Below are positions 42,466 through 50,447 of a stretch of DNA of 64,000 bases, in pieces; position 1 is the stretch's first letter; each line of letters starts with the position of its first letter. The position numbers and the translations under genes are program-made. The DNA comes from Methylobacter tundripaludum (GTDB lineage: Bacteria > Pseudomonadota > Gammaproteobacteria > Methylococcales > Methylomonadaceae), in contig NZ_PTIY01000008.1 in assembly GCF_002934365.1 (NCBI RefSeq), positions 62,001 through 126,000 of the forward strand, given 5' to 3'. The notes under the pieces were generated by a model. That model worked only from the letters and a program-made list of their open reading frames with translations. It was not told the DNA's origin and searched no databases.

Positions 42466-43482
42466 CTACCTAATGATTGGAGCGTGACCCGTTGCGGACA
42501 ACGATACCGGCTGAGGTAATCTTTGATAAAGCGCCACCGGATTTCCGTCCAAAGCTGTAAGGGCTTTATTTAACGCCGCCCGGTCAAATTCAGGCGGGTT
42601 CTGCGCCGGGGCGCTTGCGGTCATGGCGGCTTTTTGAATAAGCTTTAACGCCGTATCGACTTTTTGAGCCAACGTTGTTTCCTCGCCTTCCAAATCGGGA
42701 TGCGCTTCGATGTAAAGCGTATTGTCCAGCCATCCGACCTTGATCGGTTGCTTAACGATATAGACAGGCGTTCCTACCGGAACCGAATTGTATAAGGCCT
42801 CAATATCTTCAGGGTACATCCGCACGCAACCGTGCGTTATCTGCATGCCGATACCGTAAATTTTGTCGATATCGGTACCGTGTATCAGGTAGCCGCCGGG
42901 AACGGCCAGATGCATCTTGTAGGCGCCCAGAGGATTATGGGGACCCGGTGGAACCACCGCAGGCAGCGGATCGCCATTTGCCGCATGTTCGCGCCTGATC
43001 GATTCCGGCGGATGCCATGCCGGATCTTTGACTTTTTGCACAATACTGGTTTTACCCATAGGCGTTTTCCAGTCTTGTCTGCCTACGCCGTGAGCATAGG
43101 ACATTACCTGTGGCGCGACCCCTTTCTGAACCGGCGGATAATAATACATGCGGTATTCGGCAATATTTAAGGTAATCCCTTCGTGCGGCGTATCCGGTAA
43201 AATACGTTTATTGGGTAAACGAACAATCTCGTCCTTTTTGATATGCCAGCGGTCGACGTCGGGGTTTAACCTCACTATTTCCGCTTGCCCCAGTAGAAAG
43301 CGCCTGGCCACATCCAGCAAGGTCTCGTCTTGTTCAGCACGTGTTAACGGCACATCGTCATGGAACTGGGTGATGACGCTGTCATTACTGTTTTCCGGCA
43401 ATGCGTAGGTCGTGGCATGAGCAACACCGTTACCGGCGGACAGTAAAATCAAAACAGCAAATAGCGAACGAATTTTCATCAT
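42466..43482 (-). CDS. L,D-transpeptidase (YkuD domain, ErfK/YbiS-like)
   Basis: About 338 residues. A signal peptide (MMKIRSLFAVLILLSAGNGV) is followed by a LysM-like part ('ETLLDVARRFLLGQAEIVRLNPDVD') and a YkuD catalytic domain with 'IHGTDIDKIYGIGMQITHGCVRM', catalytic Cys in HGC with Thr in place of the usual Ser. Such enzymes form 3-3 cross-links or attach Braun lipoprotein to peptidoglycan in the periplasm. The C-terminal ~60 residues are low in similarity. ATG 43482 is preferred over a frame beginning at 43557. MITE copy 3 lies just upstream. Confidence 0.92.
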   Translation of the reverse strand: MMKIRSLFAVLILLSAGNGVAHATTYALPENSNDSVITQFHDDVPLTRAEQDETLLDVARRFLLGQAEIVRLNPDVDRWHIKKDEIVRLPNKRILPDTPHEGITLNIAEYRMYYYPPVQKGVAPQVMSYAHGVGRQDWKTPMGKTSIVQKVKDPAWHPPESIRREHAANGDPLPAVVPPGPHNPLGAYKMHLAVPGGYLIHGTDIDKIYGIGMQITHGCVRMYPEDIEALYNSVPVGTPVYIVKQPIKVGWLDNTLYIEAHPDLEGEETTLAQKVDTALKLIQKAAMTASAPAQNPPEFDRAALNKALTALDGNPVALYQRLPQPVSLSATGHAPIIR

Positions 43483-43502
43483 AATAATGTTCTCGGGTTC
43501 AT

Positions 43503-43623
43503 TAAGGATCGTGCATGAAATAACTTGAGCAAATTTTATTTTTAAACCATGAAGCACATGAAGGATTTAAGTCTTCATGTGCTTCATGGTGATTGCTTAA
43601 ATTAATTTATGTATGTTCCTAAG
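43503..43623. repeat. Palindromic MITE family A, copy 3
   Basis: About 121 bp, shorter than the other copies: TAAGGATCGTGCATGAAATAA left and TTAATTTATGTATGTTCCTAA right, inner ACCATGAAGCACATGAAGG / CTTCATGTGCTTCATGG. It separates the L,D-transpeptidase gene from the DUF2182 gene. Confidence 0.75.
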
Positions 43624-43630
43624 TAAGTGT

Positions 43631-44377
43631 TTAAAACGCTGGATAAATCAGGAAAACGCCCCAGGCCAGAAAAGCGACGCCGACCGCTTTGCAAATAAAC
43701 TTTGATTGCAGCGGCATGGATTTCTCCGATATAACCAGCAAGGTTAGTAAAGCCATCCCCAACAGGTTCATCACGCCGACGGCAAACATGATCAGCATTT
43801 GCGCCCAGCAGCAGCCCAAACAGTACGCACCATGCTTCAGTCCCATCTTAAATGCGCCTGCCGCCCCCTCCTGCCATTCGGTTAATAAAAATCCCACCGG
43901 GGTTTTGCAGTATGTCAGGCAGGCATTCTTGATCGGCGTAAACTGGTAAAAGCCGGCCAAAAATAAAATACCGGCGGCTAATGCCGGGTTTTGGTTATCC
44001 ATCATCGGCGACAACCAGGCCAGTCCATGCATTTGCCATTGCAGCAACGTTAACGCGCAACTGAATAATAACCATATTACCAGATAAGCCAAAATGAACA
44101 GGCCGGTCAATTGATAGGAAGGTTTATTTTGTTGCCTGCAAACCCGGCCAAAGGCCAGAATCATCGGGATCGCGGAGGGCAGCATCATGGCCGCCATCAT
44201 GACGGCCCACATAAAATAAACTAAAGCGAAGTCTAGCAAATTCCACGCCGACAGCGTAGCGGGAGGCATCCACATACCCGACATCGGCTGGGACGCCATT
44301 TGCTCATGCTGGTAAAACAGATAGCCCCAGGCGGCAAAAATCACCGCCAATACATTGGCAACAATAAAACGCCCCAT
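43631..44377 (-). CDS. DUF2182 membrane protein
   Basis: 248 residues with about six helices. 'DFALVYFMWAVMMAAMMLPSAIPMILAF' carries the conserved methionine-rich helix, and 'GFYQFTPIKNACLTYCKTPVGF' followed by 'GLKHGAYCLGCCWAQMLIMFAVGVMNL' has the conserved cysteines and histidine of DUF2182, predicted to bind metal. It starts one base inside the end of the DUF1326 gene, its usual partner. Function unknown; the Met/Cys/His pattern suggests copper (inference). Confidence 0.93.
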   Translation of the reverse strand: MGRFIVANVLAVIFAAWGYLFYQHEQMASQPMSGMWMPPATLSAWNLLDFALVYFMWAVMMAAMMLPSAIPMILAFGRVCRQQNKPSYQLTGLFILAYLVIWLLFSCALTLLQWQMHGLAWLSPMMDNQNPALAAGILFLAGFYQFTPIKNACLTYCKTPVGFLLTEWQEGAAGAFKMGLKHGAYCLGCCWAQMLIMFAVGVMNLLGMALLTLLVISEKSMPLQSKFICKAVGVAFLAWGVFLIYPAF

Positions 44378-44985
44378 TACGGCTGATAAACAAAAGCGGA
44401 AAAATAACCGTTGCGCTCGGAAAATTCCCAGTTTTTATCGTAATCTTGGTATTGATATTTTTTCGATTTGGCGACAATTGAAGGATGACTTGTCACCACG
44501 CACAACGGCGGATTATTAATGGTTGCCGGCCCGCCGGTTATGCCTTGAATGCTTTCAATCTCGGCCTGGGCTATATTGGGAATAGTCACACACCGGGCGC
44601 CGCCCTGCCGCTGGTAATCGATTTTCACTTTTTTCACGCCTAAAACTTCACCGACAAAGCTCATTAAAATAGCGGGGTGTCCGCCTTGCCGGCCGCTAAA
44701 GATTTGCACCAACGCATCAAATTGACTGTCATCGGCCCGCTCGTCGACATATAACGCCGCTTGCCAGTTGCCGTCTTTCATATTCCCCGGCGAATAGCAC
44801 GCCATCGCAACATTCAAACCATCCAGCGATTTTCCATCCAGCTGCCCCTGGTCGATATGCCATGCCGCCAACAGCTTACAATCGCCTGTTGTAGGCGGTT
44901 GCAGCCATACGCAAGGACAGGCTGTTTCACAGTTGCAGGTTTCAAAATAACTGCCCTGCAACATCCAGTTTTTGATTTCCGACAT
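44377..44985 (-). CDS. DUF1326 domain protein
   Basis: 202 residues. 'SYFETCNCETACPCVWLQPPTTGDCKLLAAWHIDQG' near the N-terminus contains five cysteines, the DUF1326 mark, and 'QIFSGRQGGHPAILMSFVGEVLGVKKVKIDYQ' follows. It is soluble with no signal peptide. It partners with DUF2182 (one-base overlap downstream) and starts nine bases after the SDR gene, so the three genes form one operon. A metal- or thiol-related role is inferred. Confidence 0.93.
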   Translation of the reverse strand: MSEIKNWMLQGSYFETCNCETACPCVWLQPPTTGDCKLLAAWHIDQGQLDGKSLDGLNVAMACYSPGNMKDGNWQAALYVDERADDSQFDALVQIFSGRQGGHPAILMSFVGEVLGVKKVKIDYQRQGGARCVTIPNIAQAEIESIQGITGGPATINNPPLCVVTSHPSIVAKSKKYQYQDYDKNWEFSERNGYFSAFVYQP

Positions 44986-44993
44986 AGTATTTC

Positions 44994-45728
44994 CTAAAAC
45001 GGTTCTTTAAACGGTCTCAAATCCAGTTCATGAGTCCATGCGCTGGGGTGTTGTTTGTGCATGGCCCAATAGGTTTCGGCGATGGCGTCCAATTGCAGCA
45101 AGCCGTCCTTGCCTTTGGCTTTAACATAGTCCGGGAACTGGTTTTCCGCCCGTTCGCCGTCAATCACGCCGTCAATGACCGCATGAACCACATGAACGCC
45201 CTGCGGCGAAAACTCTCTGGCCATGCCTTGCGCCAACGCCCGTAAACCCGCTTTCGCGGCCGCAAATGCGGTAAACGGCGGTTTTGCTCTGAGCGACGCC
45301 GTGGCGCCGGTAAAGAACAGCGTTCCTTTTTGCCCGTCCTTCATTGCCTTAACCGCTTCCTTGCCGAAGAAAAAAGCGCCCAGGCAGTTTTGCTGCCAAA
45401 GCGCGGTAAAGGTTTCCGCATCCGTTTCCAATAACGGCGACGGGATATTACTGTCCACATTATAAGCGGCAATATCGATACGGTAAGCATCCAGTTGGGC
45501 TATTTTGAATAAATGCGCGACGTCGGATTCAACGGTTGCATCGGCCAGCACGGTGGTGGCTGAGCCGCCTCTTTGCCTGATTCTTTCCGCGACCTGTTGA
45601 AGCTTGTCTTCACTGCGGCCGGCTATATAAACATGTAGACCTTTTGCTGCAAAATATTTGGCGAGTGTCGCGCCCAAGCCACGTTCCGGGCCTACCCCGA
45701 TAATAACGGCTGAACATTTTTGCTCCAT
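44994..45728 (-). CDS. Short-chain dehydrogenase/reductase
   Basis: About 244 residues. A Rossmann N-terminus 'SAVIIGVGPERGLGATLAKYF' is a variant of TGxxxGxG; 'AKPPFTAFAAAKAGLRALAQGM' replaces the usual YxxxK region, with the Tyr not clearly placed (FTAFAAAK), so activity may differ from classical SDRs. ATG 45728 avoids an upstream frame of eight residues. It heads the SDR-DUF1326-DUF2182 operon. Its 5' region has a 14-copy heptanucleotide repeat 36 bases away. Confidence 0.88.
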   Translation of the reverse strand: MEQKCSAVIIGVGPERGLGATLAKYFAAKGLHVYIAGRSEDKLQQVAERIRQRGGSATTVLADATVESDVAHLFKIAQLDAYRIDIAAYNVDSNIPSPLLETDAETFTALWQQNCLGAFFFGKEAVKAMKDGQKGTLFFTGATASLRAKPPFTAFAAAKAGLRALAQGMAREFSPQGVHVVHAVIDGVIDGERAENQFPDYVKAKGKDGLLQLDAIAETYWAMHKQHPSAWTHELDLRPFKEPF

Positions 45729-45763
45729 GGTTAGTTTCCTAAATTGCACATCATTGAGAAAGA

Positions 45764-45860
45764 GCTAAAGGCTAAAGGCTAAAGGCTAAAGGCTAAAGGC
45801 TAAAGGCTAAAGGCTAAAGGCTAAAGGCTAAAGGCTAAAGGCTAAAGGCTAAAGGCTAAA
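45764..45860. repeat. Heptanucleotide tandem repeat (GCTAAAG), ~14 copies
   Basis: 97 bp of perfect period-7 repeat GCTAAAG in the promoter/leader region of the SDR operon, 36 bases before its start codon. Slippage would change the spacing of regulatory elements by 7 bp per unit. All visible units are identical, consistent with recent expansion. Confidence 0.95.
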
Positions 45861-45896
45861 AATTGAAATGCCCCTTAAACTTAAATGCAAGCTTTT

Positions 45897-45937
45897 TTCG
45901 CCCTTCGCCCTTCGCCCTTCGCCCTTCGCCCTTCGCC
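45897..45937. repeat. Second heptanucleotide repeat (TTCGCCC), ~6 copies
   Basis: 41 bp of period-7 TTCGCCC, about 36 bp beyond the GCTAAAG array and 18 bp before the end of the DUF938 gene. The motif is different from the first array. It is non-coding and lies between the SDR promoter and the methyltransferase 3' end. Confidence 0.9.
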
Positions 45938-45955
45938 TTTTTAATCCGTGTTCTA

Positions 45956-46615
45956 TTACTTTCTACCAAATATCAGCGAGAAATTATTGGCAGGCATATT
46001 AATCTGTTCTTTTAATTCCAGGCCATGATTTTCCGCAGCTTTTTTCAGGTCGGCCACATCTTTCAAGCCCCATTCCGATACACCCGCCGAACTCAATGTC
46101 TGATGAAACTCTTTATTGGAATCGGTGGTAAAGGTACCTTCTACTTGGAACGGGCCGTAAATCAGCAGAAAACCATCGTCATCCAGCAAGTTTGAGGCGC
46201 ATTGCATCATGCCGTCGGCAATTGAAATAGGCGCTACCTGGAAAATATTGATGCAGAAAATTGCCGCAAATGAACGGGGCGCTCCGGCATTAAACCAGGT
46301 TTCAGGATTGGTTAAATCCAGATGAACGGGATCGGCAATATTATCGTTCTTGTGATCGATTGACAGTTTCTTGATGTTATCGAACACCTCTTGATCCTTG
46401 TCGGAAGGATGGAAATGCAAATGCTCGAAATGCGGCGCAAAGTAATTGATATGCATGCCGCTGCCGCTGGCCAGTTCCAGCACGTTTCCGGGATCTTGGG
46501 GCAATTTTTCTTTTAAAACGCCGAGCAACGGCTCACGGTTGCGGTTTCCGGCCCAGGCCACATACTCGCTTAATGGATGCGGATCTAAAGGTGGTTTGTC
46601 TTGACTCATTTTCAA
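45956..46615 (-). CDS. DUF938 SAM-dependent methyltransferase
   Basis: 219 residues. 'NRNREPLLGVLKEKLPQDPGNVLELASGSGMHINYFAPHF' contains the glycine-rich SAM loop (ELASGSG), followed by 'FHPSDKDQEVF' with the acidic ligand and 'FCINIFQVAPISIADGMMQC' with catalytic-core residues. The family (DUF938) has no established substrate. The start at 46615 gives MKMSQDKPPLDPHPLSEYVAWAGNRN, a normal family start. It is divergent from the MetOD1/sigma-54 activator. Confidence 0.9.
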   Translation of the reverse strand: MKMSQDKPPLDPHPLSEYVAWAGNRNREPLLGVLKEKLPQDPGNVLELASGSGMHINYFAPHFEHLHFHPSDKDQEVFDNIKKLSIDHKNDNIADPVHLDLTNPETWFNAGAPRSFAAIFCINIFQVAPISIADGMMQCASNLLDDDGFLLIYGPFQVEGTFTTDSNKEFHQTLSSAGVSEWGLKDVADLKKAAENHGLELKEQINMPANNFSLIFGRK

Positions 46616-46770
46616 CTCCTCGTTGTTATTAGTTGCAATTCAGATGAGAGCAAGTGTTGTGCCAGTAATATTCGCTGATATTTTCACTAAATTACAATAA
46701 CTTGAGTTTTGTCTTTACCGAATACAAGAAGCTGTGCTTCAATTATGGAAAATCAACTTCACAAAACATC

Positions 46771-48336
46771 ATGAACAACAGCACTCTTTCAGATTTAACA
46801 CCGGTTTTTTTCCTGCAAACCTTCATCCTTGAGCTGATGCATGCCAGCGAACAGCAGGGCCAAAAGCACTGCGAGCAATTGATCGAACACATCGCCAAAA
46901 CCGCCGGGTGCTTTTTTGAAGAAACCTACCGGGAGGAGACCCATAACAGCGAACTGCTAGACAAAGACAGTTATACCGAACTGATCCTCGGCCTTAAAAA
47001 CAATATCGGCGGCAAATTCTCGCTCGCTTCCAGCGACCAAGACTGCATTACCGTGACCAACAGCTGTTGTCCTTTTGGCGACCGGGTTACCAATTTTCCT
47101 GAATTGTGCAGAATGACGTCCAGCGTCTTTGGCGGCATCGCCGCCAGAAACTTCGGCTACGCCAAGGTTGAAATCAAACAAAGCATCGCCCGCCACGACG
47201 GCAAATGCGAAGTTTGCGTATACACCAACCCGGATGCGGCAAAAGACCGGCCTGGGACGGAATACACCGACACGACGCCGGTCAAGGAAATCCAGGATAT
47301 TAATGAGCTGCACTCGCGCATTGAACAAAGCATGCAGCAGATTTGGCGGCAACAAAGCAAACAACCGGAAAAAAAACGCCAGCCTCCGGCGATTATCGCC
47401 AAATCGCCGGCCATGCAAAAAATCCTGCAATCGATAGAAGTGATTGCTCCGACACCGGCAACGGTGCTGATTCAGGGGCAAACCGGCGTCGGCAAGGAAT
47501 TGATTGCACGCGCGATACATGCGATGAGCGACCGCTGCAACAACCCGTTTATCCCGATCAACTGCGGCGCAATTCCTGAAAGCCTGATCGAAAGCGCGCT
47601 GTTCGGGCATGAAAAAGGCGCGTTCACCGGGGCCATCGAAGTGCATCAAGGCTATTTTGAACGAGCCGAGGGCGGAACCTTGTTTCTGGACGAGGTCGAT
47701 ACATTGTCCCCCGCCGCGCAAACCCGGCTGCTGCGCGTACTTCAAGAAGGCGAACTGGAACGGGTTGGCGGCAAGCAAACCTTGTCGGTCGACCTGAGAA
47801 TCATCTCCGCGACCAACAACAATCTGGAAGAACTGGTTAAACAAAACCTGTTCCGCAATGACCTGTATTACCGCCTCAATGTGGTTCGATTAAGCATCCC
47901 GCCGCTGGCCGAACGCCCGGAAGACCTGCCTTATCTGGTGCAATTGATTTTGCAGCGCCTCAGCAGGAAATATAACAAAGCAGTCGAATCGGTCAGCCGC
48001 GACGTCATGCAAAAGATTCGCGCCTATCCCTGGCCGGGCAATGTCCGCGAACTGGAAAACATCCTTGAACGCAGCATTTTATTTGCCCGCGGCAAAGAAA
48101 TGACCCAACTGGATTTGGAACTTCCAACTGACTCGAACAACGCCGAACTATGGAAAGACATCAAGGAATACGCGATTGCCAAAGCCGAGCGATCATTTCT
48201 TGAAAGCTCTTTAAAACAACATCAGGGCGACATCAAGAAAACGGCGGAAGACATGGAAATGACGGCCCGCGCCGTCTACACCAAGCTGAAAAAGCATGAA
48301 ATTAATTTGGCGGACTATCGCAGAGTGCGTCGCTAA
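46771..48336 (+). CDS. MetOD1-containing sigma-54-dependent activator
   Basis: About 521 residues. The N-terminal ~155 residues hold 'SCCPFGDRVTNFPELCRMTSSVFGGIAARNFGYAKVEIKQ', which fits the metanogen output domain 1 (MetOD1), here with several cysteines. The AAA+ domain follows: Walker A 'GQTGVGKELIARAIHAMSD', 'GAFTGA' loop, 'GGTLFLDEVDTL', and a Fis-type HTH at the C-terminus ('IKKTAEDMEMTARAVYTKLKKHEI'). It should activate sigma-54 promoters in response to a cysteine- or metal-related input (inference). A TTG at 46702 offers a longer start. Confidence 0.9.
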   Translation: MNNSTLSDLTPVFFLQTFILELMHASEQQGQKHCEQLIEHIAKTAGCFFEETYREETHNSELLDKDSYTELILGLKNNIGGKFSLASSDQDCITVTNSCCPFGDRVTNFPELCRMTSSVFGGIAARNFGYAKVEIKQSIARHDGKCEVCVYTNPDAAKDRPGTEYTDTTPVKEIQDINELHSRIEQSMQQIWRQQSKQPEKKRQPPAIIAKSPAMQKILQSIEVIAPTPATVLIQGQTGVGKELIARAIHAMSDRCNNPFIPINCGAIPESLIESALFGHEKGAFTGAIEVHQGYFERAEGGTLFLDEVDTLSPAAQTRLLRVLQEGELERVGGKQTLSVDLRIISATNNNLEELVKQNLFRNDLYYRLNVVRLSIPPLAERPEDLPYLVQLILQRLSRKYNKAVESVSRDVMQKIRAYPWPGNVRELENILERSILFARGKEMTQLDLELPTDSNNAELWKDIKEYAIAKAERSFLESSLKQHQGDIKKTAEDMEMTARAVYTKLKKHEINLADYRRVRR

Positions 48337-48375
48337 TACGTTCGGAAGATCACCCAGTCGCAGTATAGAGACGGC

Positions 48376-48936
48376 TTATTCAATCCAGCTTTGGACATTA
48401 ATAATGCGTGTCGTAAAAGCGGCTTGCGCGACAAAATCGCAAAAGGCTTTATCGACTATCTGTTGTTCGGCGAGTTGTTGCAGGCTAAGGCCAGCATCAA
48501 TAGCGGCTGACTTTATCAGGACAAGCTCGGTTGCCGAAAGCGCCCCAGCCAACCACGCCGCCAGGCTGTCCGAGGTTATATCCCAGCTTGGCTGCATGCC
48601 CGCATTATCGAGCTCAATAATATCCGGCGACCAAATGACGGTTTTTTGCCGGTTTAACTGTTGTTGAATCGCCGAAACGGTATGGGCAATAGCAAAACCG
48701 GGTTTAAGCCCTTTGAACAACAAGGCCATTTGCTGCATGGCCAACAGAGCCATGCGGTGCGCGGTGGTATCGTCGAATTGCCAGTGCTGCTGCGCGAGCC
48801 TGACTTGATCGGCAAACGCGCCGCCGCCGGGAACAATGACCGCCGCCCTGTCCTGGTAGTTTTTCTCCACCGCATCCAGGCAATCGACAAGGGCATCGGA
48901 GCGGGACAGGCTGCCGCCCAGTTTGATAATAATCAT
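48376..48936 (-). CDS. Amino-acid-kinase-like protein (MfnE-like, methanofuran synthesis)
   Basis: 186 residues. 'MIIIKLGGSLSRSDALVDCL' and 'AAVIVPGGGAFADQVRLAQQ' are the phosphate-binding and glycine-rich loops of the aspartokinase/uridylate-kinase superfamily; 'WDITSDSLAAWLAGALSATELVLIKSA' is the second lobe. Short members near C1 genes correspond to MfnE, which phosphorylates (aminomethyl)furanmethyl phosphate in methanofuran synthesis. It starts 17 bases after pabB's stop on the same strand. The gene fits the same cofactor pathway as the MfnB fusion 34 kb away; substrate not proven. Confidence 0.8.
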   Translation of the reverse strand: MIIIKLGGSLSRSDALVDCLDAVEKNYQDRAAVIVPGGGAFADQVRLAQQHWQFDDTTAHRMALLAMQQMALLFKGLKPGFAIAHTVSAIQQQLNRQKTVIWSPDIIELDNAGMQPSWDITSDSLAAWLAGALSATELVLIKSAAIDAGLSLQQLAEQQIVDKAFCDFVAQAAFTTRIINVQSWIE

Positions 48937-48953
48937 GTCATGTCAGCGGCGCA

Positions 48954-50342
48954 TTACCTGACCGTAAAACGCTGCAATAAATCTAGCATGGCCGCCGCCT
49001 TGTCAAAACTCTCCTGGTATTCTTCTTCGGCTACGGAATCGTTGACGATACCGCCGCCCGCCCAGAAACGGATGGTGTTTTCCGAATGCACCAATGTCCT
49101 GATTGCAATATTGGTGTCCATGTTGCCGTTGAAACCGATGTAACCGATAGCGCCGCAATAAACGCCGCGCCGGTTGGGCTCGAGTTCCTCGATGATTTCC
49201 ATGGCCCTGATCTTGGGTGCGCCGGTAATCGACCCGCCCGGAAAGCAGCTTTTTAATAAATCCAGCGCGTGCCGGTTATCCGCCAGCAGGCCTGTTACGG
49301 TGCTGACCAGATGGTGTACGGTGGCATAGCTTTCGACATCGAATAACTTCGGCACTTTGACCGAACCGCTCTTGCAGGTTTTACTGATGTCATTGCGCAG
49401 CAAGTCGACGATCATCAGGTTTTCCGCCCGGTCTTTGTTGCTGGCTTCCAGGTTTTTTATCTGCTGCTGGTCTTCCGCATAATCGGATTTTCTCGGCCGT
49501 GTTCCTTTAATGGGTTTGGTCTCGACCACGCCATCGGTCAGTTTCAAAAAACGCTCCGGGGATGAGCTTAAAATCTGCACTTCGGGCAGATTAAGATAGC
49601 AACTGAACGGGGCGGCGTTTAATTTCCGTAAGGTTTGATAGGCCGTCCACGGATCGCCCTCGCAACCTGCGACAAACCGTTGCGTCAGATTCACCTGATA
49701 ACAGTCGCCTTCCTTAAGGTAATGCTTGATCCGGTTAAAGGCGCGAACATAGGCGTCCTTGTCCATATTGGACTTAATCTCGCCGACAACCTTAAACTCA
49801 TGATCATCCTGTCTTGCCGGTAATTGGCTGAATTGCTTGATTAAGGACTGCCGCTTTTGCGGATCGCATTGGCCGACCCAGTAACTTTTCTGCCGATGAT
49901 GATCGACGATAACCGCCCACTCGTAGATTCCCACCGCCATTTCGGCAATATACTCTTCATCTTGGGCAGTTGTCGGCAAGACTTCCAGCCGGCGGGCTAA
50001 ATCATAGGAAAAATAGCCGATGGCGCCGCCGTTGAAGGGTAAATCATCCAGGCCTGTTTCCAGCTTAACGTTTGAAAATGAACGAAGCTGCTGTTTAACC
50101 AAATCGAACGGGTTCTCAGTTGATTTTAGAGTTATGCCATTGCAGGTAATCTCGGTCATCTCGCCGTGTGTAACCAGGGTGCATACCGGATCAGCCGCAA
50201 TAATATCGTATCGCCCCTGATTGCTATGGGGAAAACCGCTATCCAAAAAAACAGCCCAAGCCTTGTCTGCACAAATGGAAAACAGCTCTGCACTGTCGGA
50301 AAAATAAGGAAGAGAGACGATAAGTTGATTCGGTGACGGCAT
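48954..50342 (-). CDS. pabB: Aminodeoxychorismate synthase component I
   Basis: 462 residues. With PabA it converts chorismate to aminodeoxychorismate, the precursor of p-aminobenzoate for folate and methanopterin. The chorismate-binding C-terminus has 'PFSCYLNLPEVQILSSSPERFL', 'IKGTRPR', 'DLLRNDISKTC', 'CFPGGSITGAPKIRAMEIIEELEP' and 'NMDTNIAIRTLVH'. The KPIKGT motif, with Lys, is of the PabB rather than the TrpE type. The N-terminal domain is present. It is followed by the MfnE-like kinase, linking pABA supply with C1 cofactor synthesis. Confidence 0.93.
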   Translation of the reverse strand: MPSPNQLIVSLPYFSDSAELFSICADKAWAVFLDSGFPHSNQGRYDIIAADPVCTLVTHGEMTEITCNGITLKSTENPFDLVKQQLRSFSNVKLETGLDDLPFNGGAIGYFSYDLARRLEVLPTTAQDEEYIAEMAVGIYEWAVIVDHHRQKSYWVGQCDPQKRQSLIKQFSQLPARQDDHEFKVVGEIKSNMDKDAYVRAFNRIKHYLKEGDCYQVNLTQRFVAGCEGDPWTAYQTLRKLNAAPFSCYLNLPEVQILSSSPERFLKLTDGVVETKPIKGTRPRKSDYAEDQQQIKNLEASNKDRAENLMIVDLLRNDISKTCKSGSVKVPKLFDVESYATVHHLVSTVTGLLADNRHALDLLKSCFPGGSITGAPKIRAMEIIEELEPNRRGVYCGAIGYIGFNGNMDTNIAIRTLVHSENTIRFWAGGGIVNDSVAEEEYQESFDKAAAMLDLLQRFTVR

Positions 50343-50447
50343 TTAAAGGGCTAATCTGATTGAGGAGTGATTGTAATGCGTGTTGTATCGGGACTGTTTA
50401 AAGGCCGGTAGAAGACGAGACTTTTTGAGCCCCATCTTCTACAGCAA

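Noticed and set aside
45764-45937. CRISPR-like array
   Set aside because: These are period-7 simple repeats without spacers. No CRISPR array or cas gene was seen elsewhere in the window.
46702-46771. TTG start adding 23 residues to the MetOD1 activator
   Set aside because: ATG 46771 begins just before the recognisable domain; the extension lacks family similarity and has no ribosome site. Not fully excluded.
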